Assembly (NCBI GenBank): GCA_902630465.1
Contig: CACOVJ010000004.1
Location: forward strand, 1-64,000
Length of the DNA: 64,000 bases
DNA from: an uncultured Alphaproteobacteria bacterium
GTDB taxonomy: Bacteria > Pseudomonadota > Alphaproteobacteria > HIMB59 > GCA-002718135
Direction of reading: 5' to 3'
Numbering within the stretch: the first letter of the stretch is position 1; each line of letters begins with the position of its first letter. Shown here in pieces: positions 8,654 to 23,106 of the stretch. Both the position numbers and the translations under genes were made by a program. The notes under the pieces were generated by a model, which was given only the letters and a program-made list of their open reading frames with translations, was not told where the DNA came from and did not search any database.

Positions 8654-9805
8654 ATGAGTGATATTAAATTTACAACAGATAACAAACTTGATTGTGATAT
8701 TATATTTTTTAATAACATTGACTTCAGCTTGGAGTCAGGAGAAAAATTAAAAAATTTAAAAATTGCATTTAAGACATTTGGAAAACTAAATAGTGAAAAA
8801 TCGAATGGTATTTTAGTTTGTCATGCACTTACGGGAGACCAATACGTAACTGGAAATAATCCTATTACTAAAAAAAATGGTTGGTGGTCTCGTATGGTAG
8901 GTCCTAACAAACCAATTGATACAAATAAATTTTTTGTAATTTGTTCCAATGTAATTGGCGGTTGTGCTGGATCAACAGGGCCAAAAGAATTAAATGAAGA
9001 TAAAAATATTATTTATGGTGGTGAATTTCCATCTGTCACAATTAAAGATATGGTTAAAGCTCAATCTCTACTTGTTGACGCCCTAAATATTTCAAAATTA
9101 TTTTCAGTTATCGGAGGATCTATGGGAGCTATGCAAGCACTACAATGGGCAATTGATTTTCCAGAAAAAATATCAAATATAATTCACATTGCTGGTGCTT
9201 TAAAACATTCAGCTCAAAATATTGCGTTTCATGAAGTAGGGCGACAAGCAATTATGAATGATCCAGTTTGGAAAAAAGGTACATACTCTGATAATAGTGA
9301 AAGGCCCGAGCGAGGTTTATCTGTTGCGAGAATGATTGCGCACATTACATATCTCTCAGAGGATGCAATGCACCGTAAATTTGGTAGAAAGTTACAATCT
9401 AGAGATATAATATCTTTTGGTTTTGATGCTGATTTTCAAGTTGAAAGTTATTTACGCTATCAGGGGAAATCATTTGTTGAAAGGTTTGATGCAAATTCAT
9501 ATTTGTACTTAACTAGAGCGATGGATTATTTTGATTACGATGAAACATTTAATAAAAAGATAGAATTTAGTCAAAATTCAAATGATCATTTAAAATATTT
9601 GATAGTATCATTTACTTCTGATTGGTTATTTCCTACACAGGAAAGTAAAATAATAGTTAATAATCTTAATCAACTTTCAAAACAGGTTAGTTTTTTGGAA
9701 ATAGAGACTGACAAAGGTCATGATAGTTTTTTATTAGATGAACCTCAGCTGGATACATTGATTAACGGTTTCTTAGTGAGTAATTTTAAGGAATTAAATG
9801 AATAA
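8654..9805 (+). CDS. metX: homoserine O-acyltransferase (MetX)
   Basis: Alpha/beta-hydrolase-fold enzyme that acylates homoserine to start methionine synthesis. The 383-residue protein has the nucleophile elbow GGSMGAMQ (Ser156) and plausible Asp323 (TSDWLFP) and His356 (DKGHDSF) to complete the triad. Family members may use acetyl-CoA or succinyl-CoA, and sequence inspection does not settle which. It is preceded by a SAM-II riboswitch and overlaps metW by 8 bases; the metX-metW pair is typical of alpha- and some gammaproteobacteria. Confidence 0.96.
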   Translation: MSDIKFTTDNKLDCDIIFFNNIDFSLESGEKLKNLKIAFKTFGKLNSEKSNGILVCHALTGDQYVTGNNPITKKNGWWSRMVGPNKPIDTNKFFVICSNVIGGCAGSTGPKELNEDKNIIYGGEFPSVTIKDMVKAQSLLVDALNISKLFSVIGGSMGAMQALQWAIDFPEKISNIIHIAGALKHSAQNIAFHEVGRQAIMNDPVWKKGTYSDNSERPERGLSVARMIAHITYLSEDAMHRKFGRKLQSRDIISFGFDADFQVESYLRYQGKSFVERFDANSYLYLTRAMDYFDYDETFNKKIEFSQNSNDHLKYLIVSFTSDWLFPTQESKIIVNNLNQLSKQVSFLEIETDKGHDSFLLDEPQLDTLINGFLVSNFKELNE

Positions 9806-10481
9806 GATAGCAAGCATAAGAAAAGATTGGGGTTTAATTGAAACTTTAATTGAAGAAAATAGAAATATTTTGGACATAGGTTGTGGTGATGGCATGCTTA
9901 TGGAGCAACTTCAGAAAAATTTAAATGCTAAGACTCACGGTATTGAACTAGATAGAGAATTAGCATCTAAAGCAATCGCCAAAGGTTTCAATGTTATTCA
10001 TGGAGATGCTGAAATTGATCTTGCACAATACTCAAATCATAGCTTTGATTATGTAATTTTGAGTCAAACATTACAAGCAATGATGAGGCCAAAAGATATA
10101 TTATCTGAACTTTTACGAATTGGCTCAAAAGCCATTGTTTCATTTCCTAATTTTGGCCACTGGAAAATTCGATTTCAATTATTAATATCTGGTAGAATGC
10201 CAGTTACAGAAAGTCTGCCTTATACATGGTATGATACTCCAAATATTCATTTTTTTACGATAAAGGATTTCTTAAACCTTTGTAATGAAATGAATATTGT
10301 AGTCGAAAAAAGTATTGGCTTAACTTCTAAAGGTAAACAATTTGATATTAGTGAGTCGTTAACAAGTGTTAATTTTTTTACTCATGAAGCAATATTCTTG
10401 CTAAGTTATAAAAATTTTGAACCAATAAAAATAAAATCAACGAAAAAAATCTTCAACAAAAATTCAGTAATAGCTAGTTGA
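9798..10481 (+). CDS. metW: methionine biosynthesis protein MetW
   Basis: Class I methyltransferase-fold protein of 227 residues with SAM motif I, ILDIGCGDG (about residues 24-32), matching MetW. MetW works with MetX in homoserine acylation; its precise chemistry is debated in the literature. The last 25 residues are a Lys-rich tail. It overlaps metX by 8 bases, and its stop shares one base with the gloB ATG, so expression should follow the riboswitch-controlled operon. Confidence 0.93.
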   Translation: MNKIASIRKDWGLIETLIEENRNILDIGCGDGMLMEQLQKNLNAKTHGIELDRELASKAIAKGFNVIHGDAEIDLAQYSNHSFDYVILSQTLQAMMRPKDILSELLRIGSKAIVSFPNFGHWKIRFQLLISGRMPVTESLPYTWYDTPNIHFFTIKDFLNLCNEMNIVVEKSIGLTSKGKQFDISESLTSVNFFTHEAIFLLSYKNFEPIKIKSTKKIFNKNSVIAS

Positions 10482-11242
10482 TGAACTCAATTAGTGTAAA
10501 AGTAATAAACCAACTTAAAGATAATTATTCTTTTATATTGTCTAATCGAAGTAAAGATGCATGTGTGATTGATCCAGCAGATAGTTATCCAATTATTGAA
10601 TATGTAAATAAATATAGTTTAAAAATAAAAGATATATTTATTACACACCATCACAAAGATCATACTGCTGGTACCGAAGGTATATTAAAAAATTTTCCAA
10701 ATGTTAATATTCATTCACCCAGCTCTCATATTGAATATACTAGATTTGTATTACGTAATGATGATGAAATTGAAACAGCAATTAACACTTTTAAGATTAT
10801 TTCAACACCAGGACATACTTTAGACCATATAATTTACCTAGATAATAGCCATAAGATATTGTTTTGTGGTGATACTTTATTTAGGCTTGGATGTGGTAGA
10901 GTATTTGAGGGCGATTTAAAACAAATGTTTGCAAGTTTACAAAAAATAAATGAATTAGATGACAACCTGAAAGTTTATTGTGGGCATGAGTACACACTAA
11001 ATAATTTAAAATTTCTTGAAAGTATTTTAAATAAAAAAGAGTTATTTTTTAATATTCGACAAAAAATTGAAGAAGAATTAAGACTAAGTAAAAAGTCAGT
11101 GCCTTTTAATTTAATCGAAGAAAAATCATATAATTTGTTTTTGAACCAAAACTCTGAGATAGGCAGTTTAATCAAAAAAGAGCTAGGACTAAATAATTTC
11201 GATTTATTTCAACATCTTAGAGAAAAGAAGGATAACTTTTAA
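10481..11242 (+). CDS. gloB: hydroxyacylglutathione hydrolase (glyoxalase II)
   Basis: Metallo-beta-lactamase-fold thioesterase that hydrolyses S-lactoylglutathione to lactate and glutathione in methylglyoxal detoxification. The 253-residue protein carries the binuclear metal motif THHHKDH (His56, His58, Asp60, His61). Further ligands are in PGHTLDH and GDTLF, and the C-terminal substrate-binding part contains YCGHEYT. The ATG at 10481 is used; an in-frame TTG three bases upstream is less likely. It is the third gene of the metX operon. No glyoxalase I gene is in the window. Confidence 0.93.
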   Translation: MNSISVKVINQLKDNYSFILSNRSKDACVIDPADSYPIIEYVNKYSLKIKDIFITHHHKDHTAGTEGILKNFPNVNIHSPSSHIEYTRFVLRNDDEIETAINTFKIISTPGHTLDHIIYLDNSHKILFCGDTLFRLGCGRVFEGDLKQMFASLQKINELDDNLKVYCGHEYTLNNLKFLESILNKKELFFNIRQKIEEELRLSKKSVPFNLIEEKSYNLFLNQNSEIGSLIKKELGLNNFDLFQHLREKKDNF

Positions 11243-11326
11243 ATCTCTATTAGATTTAGAAAAATAGCCAAATTTTTAGTTTGACTATTAAGAAGGTTCA
11301 CTATAAACCCCGCCAAAAAGGTAGAA

Positions 11327-11845
11327 ATGCTAGCAATATTTAAAACAGGTGGAAAACAGTATTCAGCAAAAGCTGGAGAAATACTTAAAGTTGAAAAGCT
11401 TAATGGAGCTAAAGGAGATAAAATATCTTTTACCGATGTGTTAGCAGTTTCCGATGATAAAACAAATAGTATCGGCCAACCATTACTTAAGGATGCACTG
11501 GTTGAAGCAAAAATTATTGATCAAATAAGAGATAAAAAAATTATTGTTTTTAAGAAAAGAAAAAGACAAAACTATAGACTTACGCAAGGGCATAGACAAT
11601 ATCTAACAGTGCTAAGAATAGAAACTATTTCTTTTGATGGAAAAAAAAGCACAGCAACTCCAGTAGTTAAAAAAAACTTAAAAACAGAAAGTAAAGAATC
11701 GCAAAAAAAAGTTGAAACAAAGGAAGCAAAACCAACCAAAAAGAAAAATGTTACAAAAAAAACATTAAATAAGGCTTCACCTGTTAAGAAAAAATCAGTA
11801 AAGAAAACTGTAAAAAAAACAACAAAGAGTAAAGAAGATAAGTAA
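11327..11845 (+). CDS. rplU: 50S ribosomal protein L21 with Lys-rich C-terminal extension
   Basis: Residues 1 to about 105 are a normal L21 ([12 protein letters not shown] start, signature around [16 protein letters not shown]). L21 is usually about 103 residues; here a further 65 or so residues follow, almost all Lys, Thr, Ser, Glu and Val. This tail looks disordered and strongly basic. The gene starts an rplU-rpmA-obgE run, the standard arrangement. A candidate promoter lies at TTGACT (11281-11286) and TATAAA (11302-11307), with a short 15-base spacer. The stop shares one base with the rpmA start. Confidence 0.95.
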   Translation: MLAIFKTGGKQYSAKAGEILKVEKLNGAKGDKISFTDVLAVSDDKTNSIGQPLLKDALVEAKIIDQIRDKKIIVFKKRKRQNYRLTQGHRQYLTVLRIETISFDGKKSTATPVVKKNLKTESKESQKKVETKEAKPTKKKNVTKKTLNKASPVKKKSVKKTVKKTTKSKEDK

Positions 11846-12099
11846 TGGCAACTAAAAAAGCAGGTGGTAGTTCGAGGAATGGAAGAGACTCGGCAGGACG
11901 AAGATTAGGTGTTAAAAAGTTTGGTGGTGAAAATGTTCTTGCTGGAAATATAATAGTCAGACAACGTGGAACAAAATTTCATCCTGGTAATAATGTAGGT
12001 ATTGGGAAAGATCACACTATCTTTGCAACTACAAACGGAAAAGTAACTTTTAAAAAAACAAGAGTTAGAACTTTTGTATCTGTTGTTCCCACACAATAA
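11845..12099 (+). CDS. rpmA: 50S ribosomal protein L27
   Basis: An 84-residue L27 with the diagnostic start [16 protein letters not shown] and the block KFHPGNNVG. The N-terminus begins directly with the mature-type sequence reaching towards the peptidyl-transferase centre, with no cleavable extension of the Firmicute kind. It overlaps rplU by one base and is followed after 27 bases by obgE. Confidence 0.97.
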   Translation: MATKKAGGSSRNGRDSAGRRLGVKKFGGENVLAGNIIVRQRGTKFHPGNNVGIGKDHTIFATTNGKVTFKKTRVRTFVSVVPTQ

Positions 12100-12111
12100 T
12101 TAAACTTTTAA

Positions 12112-14211
<2,100 letters not shown>

Positions 14212-14215
<4 letters not shown>

Positions 14216-15465
14216 ATATTAAAGACAATATTTTTGAATTAGGCAAACAGGCTAGAAACGCCTCAGTTCAAATGAAATTATGTAGTAATAATCAGAAAAA
14301 TAAAGCTTTATCTAATTTAATAAAAAATATTTTAAAGAATAAAAATAGAATCCTTGAAGCAAATAATATTGATTTAGAAAATGGGAAGAAAAAATCACTA
14401 TCAAACCCACTTATGAATAGGTTAACTCTCACAGATAAATCAATTGAAGGTTTGGTAAAGAGTATTGAAGATATAATTATTATACCCGATCCAATTGGTT
14501 TAACACTTGAAGAATGGGAAAGGCCAAATGGTTTAAAATTTAGAAAAATATCAACACCGTTAGGAGTTTTAGGTGTAATTTATGAATCTAGACCAAATGT
14601 AACTGTTGATGCATCATGTTTGTCAATTAAATCTGGAAATTGTATAATTTTAAGAGGTGGTAGTGATAGTTTCTATAGCTCCAAAGAACTTGTGAATAAT
14701 ATAAGTTTAGCTTTTAGTGATGCAGGCCTTCCAAATCACTGTGTGCAAATGATAGACACTCCTGAAAGAGAAGCTGTTGATTACTTACTTAGTATGCAAG
14801 ATTATGTAGACGTTATTATTCCTCGAGGAGGGAAAAGTCTCATTGAAAAAATAAATTCTGCAAGCAAAATACCAGTGATAAAACATTTGGATGGTATTTG
14901 TCATGTTTACATAGATAAAGATGCTGACTTAAAAATTGCAGAAAAAGTTGTATTTAATAGTAAAATGAGAAGACCTGAAATTTGTGGAGCCGCTGAAACA
15001 CTTTTGATAGACAGTAATTTAAAAGATAAGGCTATGGAAATTTTACAACCGTTAAAAAATGTAAATTGTGAAATTAGAGGTGATGAATTTATTCAATCAT
15101 TGGATAAAGATTTTAAAAAAGCTGATGAAAAAGATTGGTCACTTGAATATTTGGATAAAATATTATCAGTCAAGATTGTTTCAGGAGTACAAGAAGCAAT
15201 TAATCACATAAATAATTATTCATCTGGACATACAGAATCAATAATTACTAATAATGAGCAAACATTTAAAACATTTTATGAAAAGATTGATAGTGCAATA
15301 ATTTTAAAAAATGCATCCACACAATTCGCTGATGGTGGAGAATTTGGTTTTGGCGCAGAGATTGGTATATCCACTGACAAAATACATGTAAGAGGACCAG
15401 TTGGGACAAAACATCTTACAACATTCAAATATGTTGTAGATGGAAATGGTCAGGAAAGACCTTAA
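14212..15465 (+). CDS. proA: gamma-glutamyl phosphate reductase
   Basis: NADPH-dependent aldehyde-dehydrogenase-fold enzyme that reduces gamma-glutamyl phosphate to glutamate semialdehyde for proline synthesis. The 417-residue protein has the catalytic cysteine in RRPEICGAAETLL (Cys258), an upstream PLGVLGVIYESRPNVT cofactor-site block, and the C-terminal RGPVGTKHLTTFKYVV. It is coupled to proB through ATGA. Its TAA stop directly abuts the TTG start of nadD. Confidence 0.96.
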
Positions 15466-16047
15466 TTGAAAAAAATAGGTTTGCTTGGTGGATCTTTTGA
15501 CCCTCCACATAAAGGGCATTTATTTATTTCTCTTGAAGCAAAAAAACTCTTAAAACTTGATGAAGTTTGGTGGATTGTCACTCCACAAAATCCACTAAAG
15601 ATAGTAAAACCTGCAACTTATAAGGAAAGAGTAAGTAATTGCAAAAATATTACAAGAAATTATCCAATAAATATAAAAGAAATAGAAAAGAAAATAGGAT
15701 CAAATTACTCTTATAAAACTATTAATTATATCTTACATCATTATAAAAATATTAAATTTTTTTGGTTAATGGGTGCAGATAATCTTATAAGTTTTCATAA
15801 ATGGCAAAAATGGCAAAAAATATTTAGTAATATGTCTATTGTTATTTTTAAAAGACACGGCTATAATACTAGTGCATTGAAAAGTATTGCTTCAACAAAA
15901 TATAATCACGCAAGAATATTTAAATCTCACGTCAATTATGAGGACTTTGATAAACTACCTTCCTGGACAATTATAGAAAACAAAGAAATAAAAATATCTT
16001 CAACAGAAATTAGAAATCAAAGAGACAGACTTAGAGGCAAAAATTAG
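15466..16047 (+). CDS. nadD: nicotinate-nucleotide adenylyltransferase (TTG start)
   Basis: Adenylates nicotinate mononucleotide in NAD synthesis. The 193-residue protein has the nucleotidyltransferase signature GGSFDPPHKGH at residues 8-18 and the C-terminal ISSTEIR motif. The start is a TTG immediately after the proA stop. An in-frame ATG further in would remove the essential GGSFDPPH motif, and no ATG lies upstream in frame after the last stop, so TTG is well supported. The proA-nadD-rsfS order is normal for alphaproteobacteria. Confidence 0.94.
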   Translation: MKKIGLLGGSFDPPHKGHLFISLEAKKLLKLDEVWWIVTPQNPLKIVKPATYKERVSNCKNITRNYPINIKEIEKKIGSNYSYKTINYILHHYKNIKFFWLMGADNLISFHKWQKWQKIFSNMSIVIFKRHGYNTSALKSIASTKYNHARIFKSHVNYEDFDKLPSWTIIENKEIKISSTEIRNQRDRLRGKN

Positions 16048-16072
16048 TACTTTTTCATTATCAGATAATATC

Positions 16073-16393
16073 TTGTCTATTTTAGATGATGCAAAAGCAG
16101 AGAATCTTAAAGTAGTAGACTTATCAAATAAATCTTCAATTGCAGATTGTTTTATTATTGCAACGTGTAGATCTACTAGGCATGCAGACTCAACGGCTGA
16201 TGATCTTGTAAGAAAGCTAAAAAAATTTGGTGTTAGATGTCCAAATCCTGAAGGGAGACCTCAATGTGATTGGATCATTGTAGACGCTGGGTCTATAATC
16301 ATTCATTTATTTAGGCAAGAAACACGAGAGCTTTATAACTTAGAAAAATTGTGGGAAGTAAGCTTTGAATCGTCAGAAATTAAACTAGCTTAA
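16073..16393 (+). CDS. rsfS: ribosome silencing factor RsfS
   Basis: RsfS binds L14 and prevents subunit joining when nutrients are low. The 106-residue protein matches the family length, with DLSNKSSIADCFIIATC near residues 17-33 and a C-terminal LWEVSF-type end. The best start I can see is a TTG at 16073; no in-frame ATG precedes it, and an ATT at 16043 is a remote alternative. The gene rlmH, which often follows rsfS in this class, is missing; ctpA comes next after 4 bases. Confidence 0.88.
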   Translation: MSILDDAKAENLKVVDLSNKSSIADCFIIATCRSTRHADSTADDLVRKLKKFGVRCPNPEGRPQCDWIIVDAGSIIIHLFRQETRELYNLEKLWEVSFESSEIKLA

Positions 16394-16397
16394 TAAT

Positions 16398-17705
16398 ATG
16401 AACGTTAGTAATAATTTTTTAAAGTTTTCAAAAATCATTTTAGTAATATCAGTAATACTTACCTTACCATCCAAAGCATCCTCAAATGATGAAGAAAAAT
16501 ATAAATACTTAGATCTATTTGGTGATGTGTTTGATCGAGTAAGGTCATCTTATGTGGAAGAAGTTTCAGACAAAGAACTAATTGAGAAAGCTATTGATGG
16601 TATGTTATCTGGTTTAGATCCACATTCTGGCTATATGAATGAAGAAGTCTGGCAGGAAATGCAAATGGATACAAAAGGTAAGTTTGGTGGACTTGGTATT
16701 GAAATTACTATGGAAGAAGGTTTTGTGAAAGTGATTGCACCTATTGAAGACACTCCTGCATATGAAGCTGGTGTTTTAGCAGGAGATTACATTATTCAAA
16801 TAGATGACACACCAGTTTTTGGACTAACTCTCAATGAAGCAGTTGAACTAATGCGTGGAGATAAAGGTGAGCCAATAATGATTACAATATCACGAGAAAA
16901 TACAGAACCTTTTGAATTGGAAATTATTAGAGATTTTATAAAAATTCGCTCAGTTAAAAGTGAAATAGTTGATGATGTAGGATACTTAAGAATTACATCA
17001 TTTAATGAACAAACTGAAAAGGGATTAATTGATGCAATTAAACAAATAGAATCAAATGCTGATGTAAATATAAGTGGATATGTTTTAGATGTTCGATCTA
17101 ATCCTGGTGGTTTACTCACACAAGCAGTTAAGGTAACAGATATTTTTCTCGAGAGAGGAGAAATTGTATCAACTAGAGGTAGAGATAAAAAAGACATTAG
17201 AAGATACAGGGCAAAAAAAAGTGATAGAATAAACGGTAAACCTCTTGTAGTAATAATAGATGGAGGATCAGCTTCAGCTTCAGAGATTGTAGCTGGTGCT
17301 CTTCAAGATCATAGGAGAGCAATAATTATTGGAACACAATCCTTTGGAAAAGGTTCAGTGCAAACTATTATGCCCTTTCAAGTTTCAAACACTGACGATT
17401 TAACAGGGATCAGATTAACAACAGCAAGATATTATACTCCGTCTGGAGAATCTATACAGGGAAAAGGTATTACACCTGACATTATAATTGAGCAGGGTGA
17501 ATTTGAGTCATTTGAATATAAAAGATTTTCAGAAGCTGATCTTAAAGATTCTTTAGACAATGGTAATGACGAAAATGAAAATAATGAACAAAATATCGAA
17601 GAGGAACTAACATTATTTGAAAAAAGACTTGCAGTTGATTACCAGCTACAAAGAGCAATAGATTTAATTCGGGGAGTTAGTCTTTATAAAGAAACAATTC
17701 AATAA
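16398..17705 (+). CDS. ctpA: C-terminal processing peptidase, S41 family
   Basis: Periplasmic serine protease of the Prc/CtpA type, 435 residues. It has an N-terminal signal peptide ending near residue 28, the conserved LDPHSGYM region, a PDZ domain (about residues 90-170), and the S41 core. The catalytic serine should be Ser293 in DGGSASASEI and the lysine Lys318 in SFGKGSVQ, the spacing seen in E. coli Prc. Such proteases trim exported and cell-wall-related proteins. The murein-hydrolase activator gene envC, which often precedes ctpA in alphaproteobacteria, is absent. rppH follows after two bases. Confidence 0.95.
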   Translation: MNVSNNFLKFSKIILVISVILTLPSKASSNDEEKYKYLDLFGDVFDRVRSSYVEEVSDKELIEKAIDGMLSGLDPHSGYMNEEVWQEMQMDTKGKFGGLGIEITMEEGFVKVIAPIEDTPAYEAGVLAGDYIIQIDDTPVFGLTLNEAVELMRGDKGEPIMITISRENTEPFELEIIRDFIKIRSVKSEIVDDVGYLRITSFNEQTEKGLIDAIKQIESNADVNISGYVLDVRSNPGGLLTQAVKVTDIFLERGEIVSTRGRDKKDIRRYRAKKSDRINGKPLVVIIDGGSASASEIVAGALQDHRRAIIIGTQSFGKGSVQTIMPFQVSNTDDLTGIRLTTARYYTPSGESIQGKGITPDIIIEQGEFESFEYKRFSEADLKDSLDNGNDENENNEQNIEEELTLFEKRLAVDYQLQRAIDLIRGVSLYKETIQ

Positions 17706-17707
17706 AT

Positions 17708-18172
17708 ATGGAGTCTAAATACCGAAGATGTGTCGGAATGATGATTCTCAACTCAGATAATAAAATTTTAGTTGGTAGAAGATTAGATCATCCAAGTGGT
17801 CATTGGCAAATGCCTCAAGGAGGCATAGATGAGAATGAAAATCCTGAAGAAGCAGTTTGGCGCGAAATGAAAGAAGAAATAGGAACTGATAATGCAACTA
17901 TGATTAAACAATCTAATCAATGGGTAAATTATGAAATTCCCTCTGAAACTCTAGCTACATTACCTTGGGGCAATATATATATCGGTCAGACTCAAAAGTG
18001 GTTCGCGTTCAGGTTTAAAGGTAATGACGAAGAAATTGATGTTGGCACAGAAAATCCAGAATTTAGTGAGTGGAAATGGTCAGATCATAATTTATTAGTT
18101 GAAAATATTGTACCTTTTAAAAGGGTTGTTTATGAAAAAATCTTAATTGAATTTAGAGAATTGTTTAATTAA
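17708..18172 (+). CDS. rppH: RNA pyrophosphohydrolase (Nudix)
   Basis: Removes pyrophosphate from the 5' triphosphate of mRNA, opening it to RNase E decay. The 154-residue protein carries a complete Nudix box: Gly38, Glu44, Arg52-Glu53, Glu56-Glu57 and Gly59 fit G-x5-E-x7-R-E-U-x-E-E-x-G-U. The start YRRCVGMMILN is typical for RppH/NudH. It sits between ctpA and a convergent atpC, with a 4-base overlap at the 3' ends. Confidence 0.95.
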   Translation: MESKYRRCVGMMILNSDNKILVGRRLDHPSGHWQMPQGGIDENENPEEAVWREMKEEIGTDNATMIKQSNQWVNYEIPSETLATLPWGNIYIGQTQKWFAFRFKGNDEEIDVGTENPEFSEWKWSDHNLLVENIVPFKRVVYEKILIEFRELFN

Positions 18173-18566
18173 ATTTTTTCGTAAAACTTTGAATTGAAAG
18201 CTTCCAATTTAGCTTTAGCAACTAAAAGTTTTTCTTCAGAATTTTTTTCATCTTTATTTTCTAAATTCTGTATCTCTTTTTCTATCGAAGATTTATCAAG
18301 AGTATTTAATTCAACAACACTTTCTGCGAGAACAATACATTTTTCTGGATTTATTTCTGCAAAACCACCAGATACAAAAAATGCCTTAAGCAAGTTTTTA
18401 TCTTCACCATAAACCATAATTCTTCCAGGTCTTAATGAAGACATCACTTTGCTATGTCCAGGAAGAACACCAAGATCGCCATCCTTTCCTGGAACAATAA
18501 TCATTCCAGCCTCATCATTAAATATGAGATTTTCAGGTGAAACTAAATCAAAAGAAATTGTTGCCA

Positions 18567-18567
<1 letters not shown>
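18169..18567 (-). CDS. atpC: F1 ATP synthase epsilon subunit
   Basis: A 132-residue epsilon subunit with an N-terminal beta-sandwich (FDLVSPENLIFNDEAGMIIVPGKDGDLGVLPGH). A C-terminal helical region of about 45 residues contains a Lys/Glu-rich stretch. It is the last gene of the atpHAGDC operon; its ATG shares one base with the atpD stop. It links the catalytic head to the c-ring together with gamma and can inhibit hydrolysis. Confidence 0.95.
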
Positions 18568-20892
<2,325 letters not shown>

Positions 20893-20895
20893 AAA

Positions 20896-22431
20896 TTAGT
20901 TACTAGCAAACTTTCCAACCATTTCATCTAAGATCGATTTTAATTTATCATCATTTTCTTTTGATAATTCTTTTTCATTAGCAATCGCGTCTAATAAATC
21001 ACTATGCTTAGTTCTAATTTCATTTAAAACTTCTGCTTCAAACTTGACTACATCGCCTACTGCAACTTTATCAAGATATCCGCGAACACCTGCATAAATA
21101 GATACAACTTGCTCTGAGACCGTTAGTGGTGAATATTGACCTTGTTTTAAGATTTCAACTAGTCTTGCACCACGATCAAGTAATTGTTTCGTTGAAGCGT
21201 CTAAGTCTGATGCAAACTGTGCAAAAGCAGCCATCTCACGGTATTGAGCTAATTCTAGTTTTACAGGACCAGCAATTTTTTTCATTGCTTTTGTTTGCGC
21301 TGCAGAGCCAACACGACTTACAGAAAGACCAACGTTAATAGCAGGACGAATACCAGCAAAAAATAAGTTTGTTTCTAAAAATATTTGTCCATCAGTAATG
21401 GAAATAACATTTGTTGGAATATAAGCAGATAAATCTCCTGCTTGAGTTTCAATAATTGGAAGAGCGGTCAAACTTCCACCACCATGTTCATCACTCATTT
21501 TGGCAGCTCTTTCTAAAAGACGACTATGAATGTAAAATACATCTCCAGGATATGCTTCACGTCCAGGAGGTCTTCTTAACAAAAGAGACATTTGTCTGTA
21601 AGCAACAGCTTGCTTTGATAAATCATCATAAACAATTAACGCATGCATACCATTATCTCTAAAATACTCACCCATCGTACAGCCAGTATAAGCAGATAAA
21701 AATTGCAACGGAGCAGGCTCTGATGCAGTTGCAGATACAACAATTGTATATTCCATTGCGCCATTATCTTCTAGCGTTTTTACAATTTGAGCAACTGTTG
21801 ATCTTTTCTGACCAATCGCAACGTATATACAATATAACTTTTCTTTTTCATTGTCTGATTGATTTACAGATTTTTGATTTAAGATTGTATCAATAGCTAC
21901 AGCAGTTTTACCTGTTTGTCTGTCACCAATTATTAATTCACGCTGCCCTCTTCCAACTGGAACAAGAGCATCAAGTGCTTTAATACCTGTCTGCATAGGT
22001 TCAGATACACTTTGACGAGGAATAATACCTGGAGCTTTTAATTCAATTCTTCTCTTTTCAGATGATTGAATAGGGCCTTTACCATCAATAGGATTTCCTA
22101 AACCATCAACAACACGTCCTAACAATTCTTTTCCAACAGGAACGTCAACAATTTCTCCTGTACGTTTAACTGTGTCACCTTCTTTAATTCCAGTATCATC
22201 ACCGAAGATTGAAACACCAACGTTATCCATTTCAAGGTTGAGGGCCATACCTTTAATGCCGCCTGGGAATTCTACCATCTCTCCAGCTTGTACTTGATCA
22301 AGACCATACACACGTGCAATTCCATCTCCAACACTTAGTACTGTTCCAACCTCAGCTACATCCGCTTTAGTTTCAAAATTAGCTATTTGGTCTTTAATTA
22401 CAGACGATATTTCTGCAGCTTTAATTTCCAT
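20896..22431 (-). CDS. atpA: F1 ATP synthase alpha subunit
   Basis: Non-catalytic nucleotide-binding subunit, 511 residues. The P-loop GDRQTGKT is at residues 169-176, and the family signature [14 protein letters not shown] is present. A nine-residue Ser/Asn/Glu stretch (NQSDNEKEK) lies shortly after the P-loop. The ATG shares one base with the atpH stop. Confidence 0.98.
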   Translation of the reverse strand: MEIKAAEISSVIKDQIANFETKADVAEVGTVLSVGDGIARVYGLDQVQAGEMVEFPGGIKGMALNLEMDNVGVSIFGDDTGIKEGDTVKRTGEIVDVPVGKELLGRVVDGLGNPIDGKGPIQSSEKRRIELKAPGIIPRQSVSEPMQTGIKALDALVPVGRGQRELIIGDRQTGKTAVAIDTILNQKSVNQSDNEKEKLYCIYVAIGQKRSTVAQIVKTLEDNGAMEYTIVVSATASEPAPLQFLSAYTGCTMGEYFRDNGMHALIVYDDLSKQAVAYRQMSLLLRRPPGREAYPGDVFYIHSRLLERAAKMSDEHGGGSLTALPIIETQAGDLSAYIPTNVISITDGQIFLETNLFFAGIRPAINVGLSVSRVGSAAQTKAMKKIAGPVKLELAQYREMAAFAQFASDLDASTKQLLDRGARLVEILKQGQYSPLTVSEQVVSIYAGVRGYLDKVAVGDVVKFEAEVLNEIRTKHSDLLDAIANEKELSKENDDKLKSILDEMVGKFASN

Positions 22432-22988
22432 TATGCCCCCTTCATTGCAATTTTAAGTTTATTAAGTTTATTCGCTATAGATGTATCAATCATTTTGGAA
22501 CCAACCTTAACAATTAAACCACCAATAATGTCTTCATCAACATCAAAATTTAAAGACAATTTTTCACCTAAAGATTTTTTAAGTTGATTTGTAATATTAT
22601 TTTTTTCATCGTCAGATAATGTGTTTGCTGATGTTATGTCAGCAGTAATATCACCTCTTTTTTCAGAGTTTATTTTTTTAAATTGTAAAATAATAGAAGC
22701 GATATTTGAAATTCTTTTATTATTATCAAGAACTTTTAAAAAAGTTGTCGTAAGATTATGTAAATTTGCTTTAGAAAATAATTTTAGCAAAATATTAAGC
22801 TTCTCATCTGAGTTTACTAATGGACTTTTAATTACTTGTCTCAATTCTGAACTTTCTTTCAATGCTGTTTGCACTAATTCAAAGTCATTTAGAATATCAT
22901 CAATACATTTTTTTTCAGAAGCAAGATCATAGAGAGCTGCTCCGTACCTTTCAGATATAAGATCTCCAGATAATGTATTAGATGCCAT
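22431..22988 (-). CDS. atpH: F1 ATP synthase delta subunit
   Basis: Peripheral stalk subunit (OSCP homologue), 185 residues. It has an N-terminal helical domain starting [13 protein letters not shown] and the C-terminal motif [19 protein letters not shown]. It is the first gene of the operon. Upstream on the minus strand is a plausible promoter, TTTACC (23048 to 23043) with TAATAG (23025 to 23020) and a 17-base spacer. The F0 genes are not in this window, as is usual for alphaproteobacteria, where they are encoded separately. Confidence 0.95.
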   Translation of the reverse strand: MASNTLSGDLISERYGAALYDLASEKKCIDDILNDFELVQTALKESSELRQVIKSPLVNSDEKLNILLKLFSKANLHNLTTTFLKVLDNNKRISNIASIILQFKKINSEKRGDITADITSANTLSDDEKNNITNQLKKSLGEKLSLNFDVDEDIIGGLIVKVGSKMIDTSIANKLNKLKIAMKGA

Positions 22989-23106
22989 AAATTAAGTTCA
23001 TAAGAAGTTTAGAAATAGGCTATTAACACATCAGAAAAAGTAGGTAAACTGTCAGTTTGTGCGTCAAATGAGTTAAATTGAAGATATTTTTAAAATTGTG
23101 GGTAAA

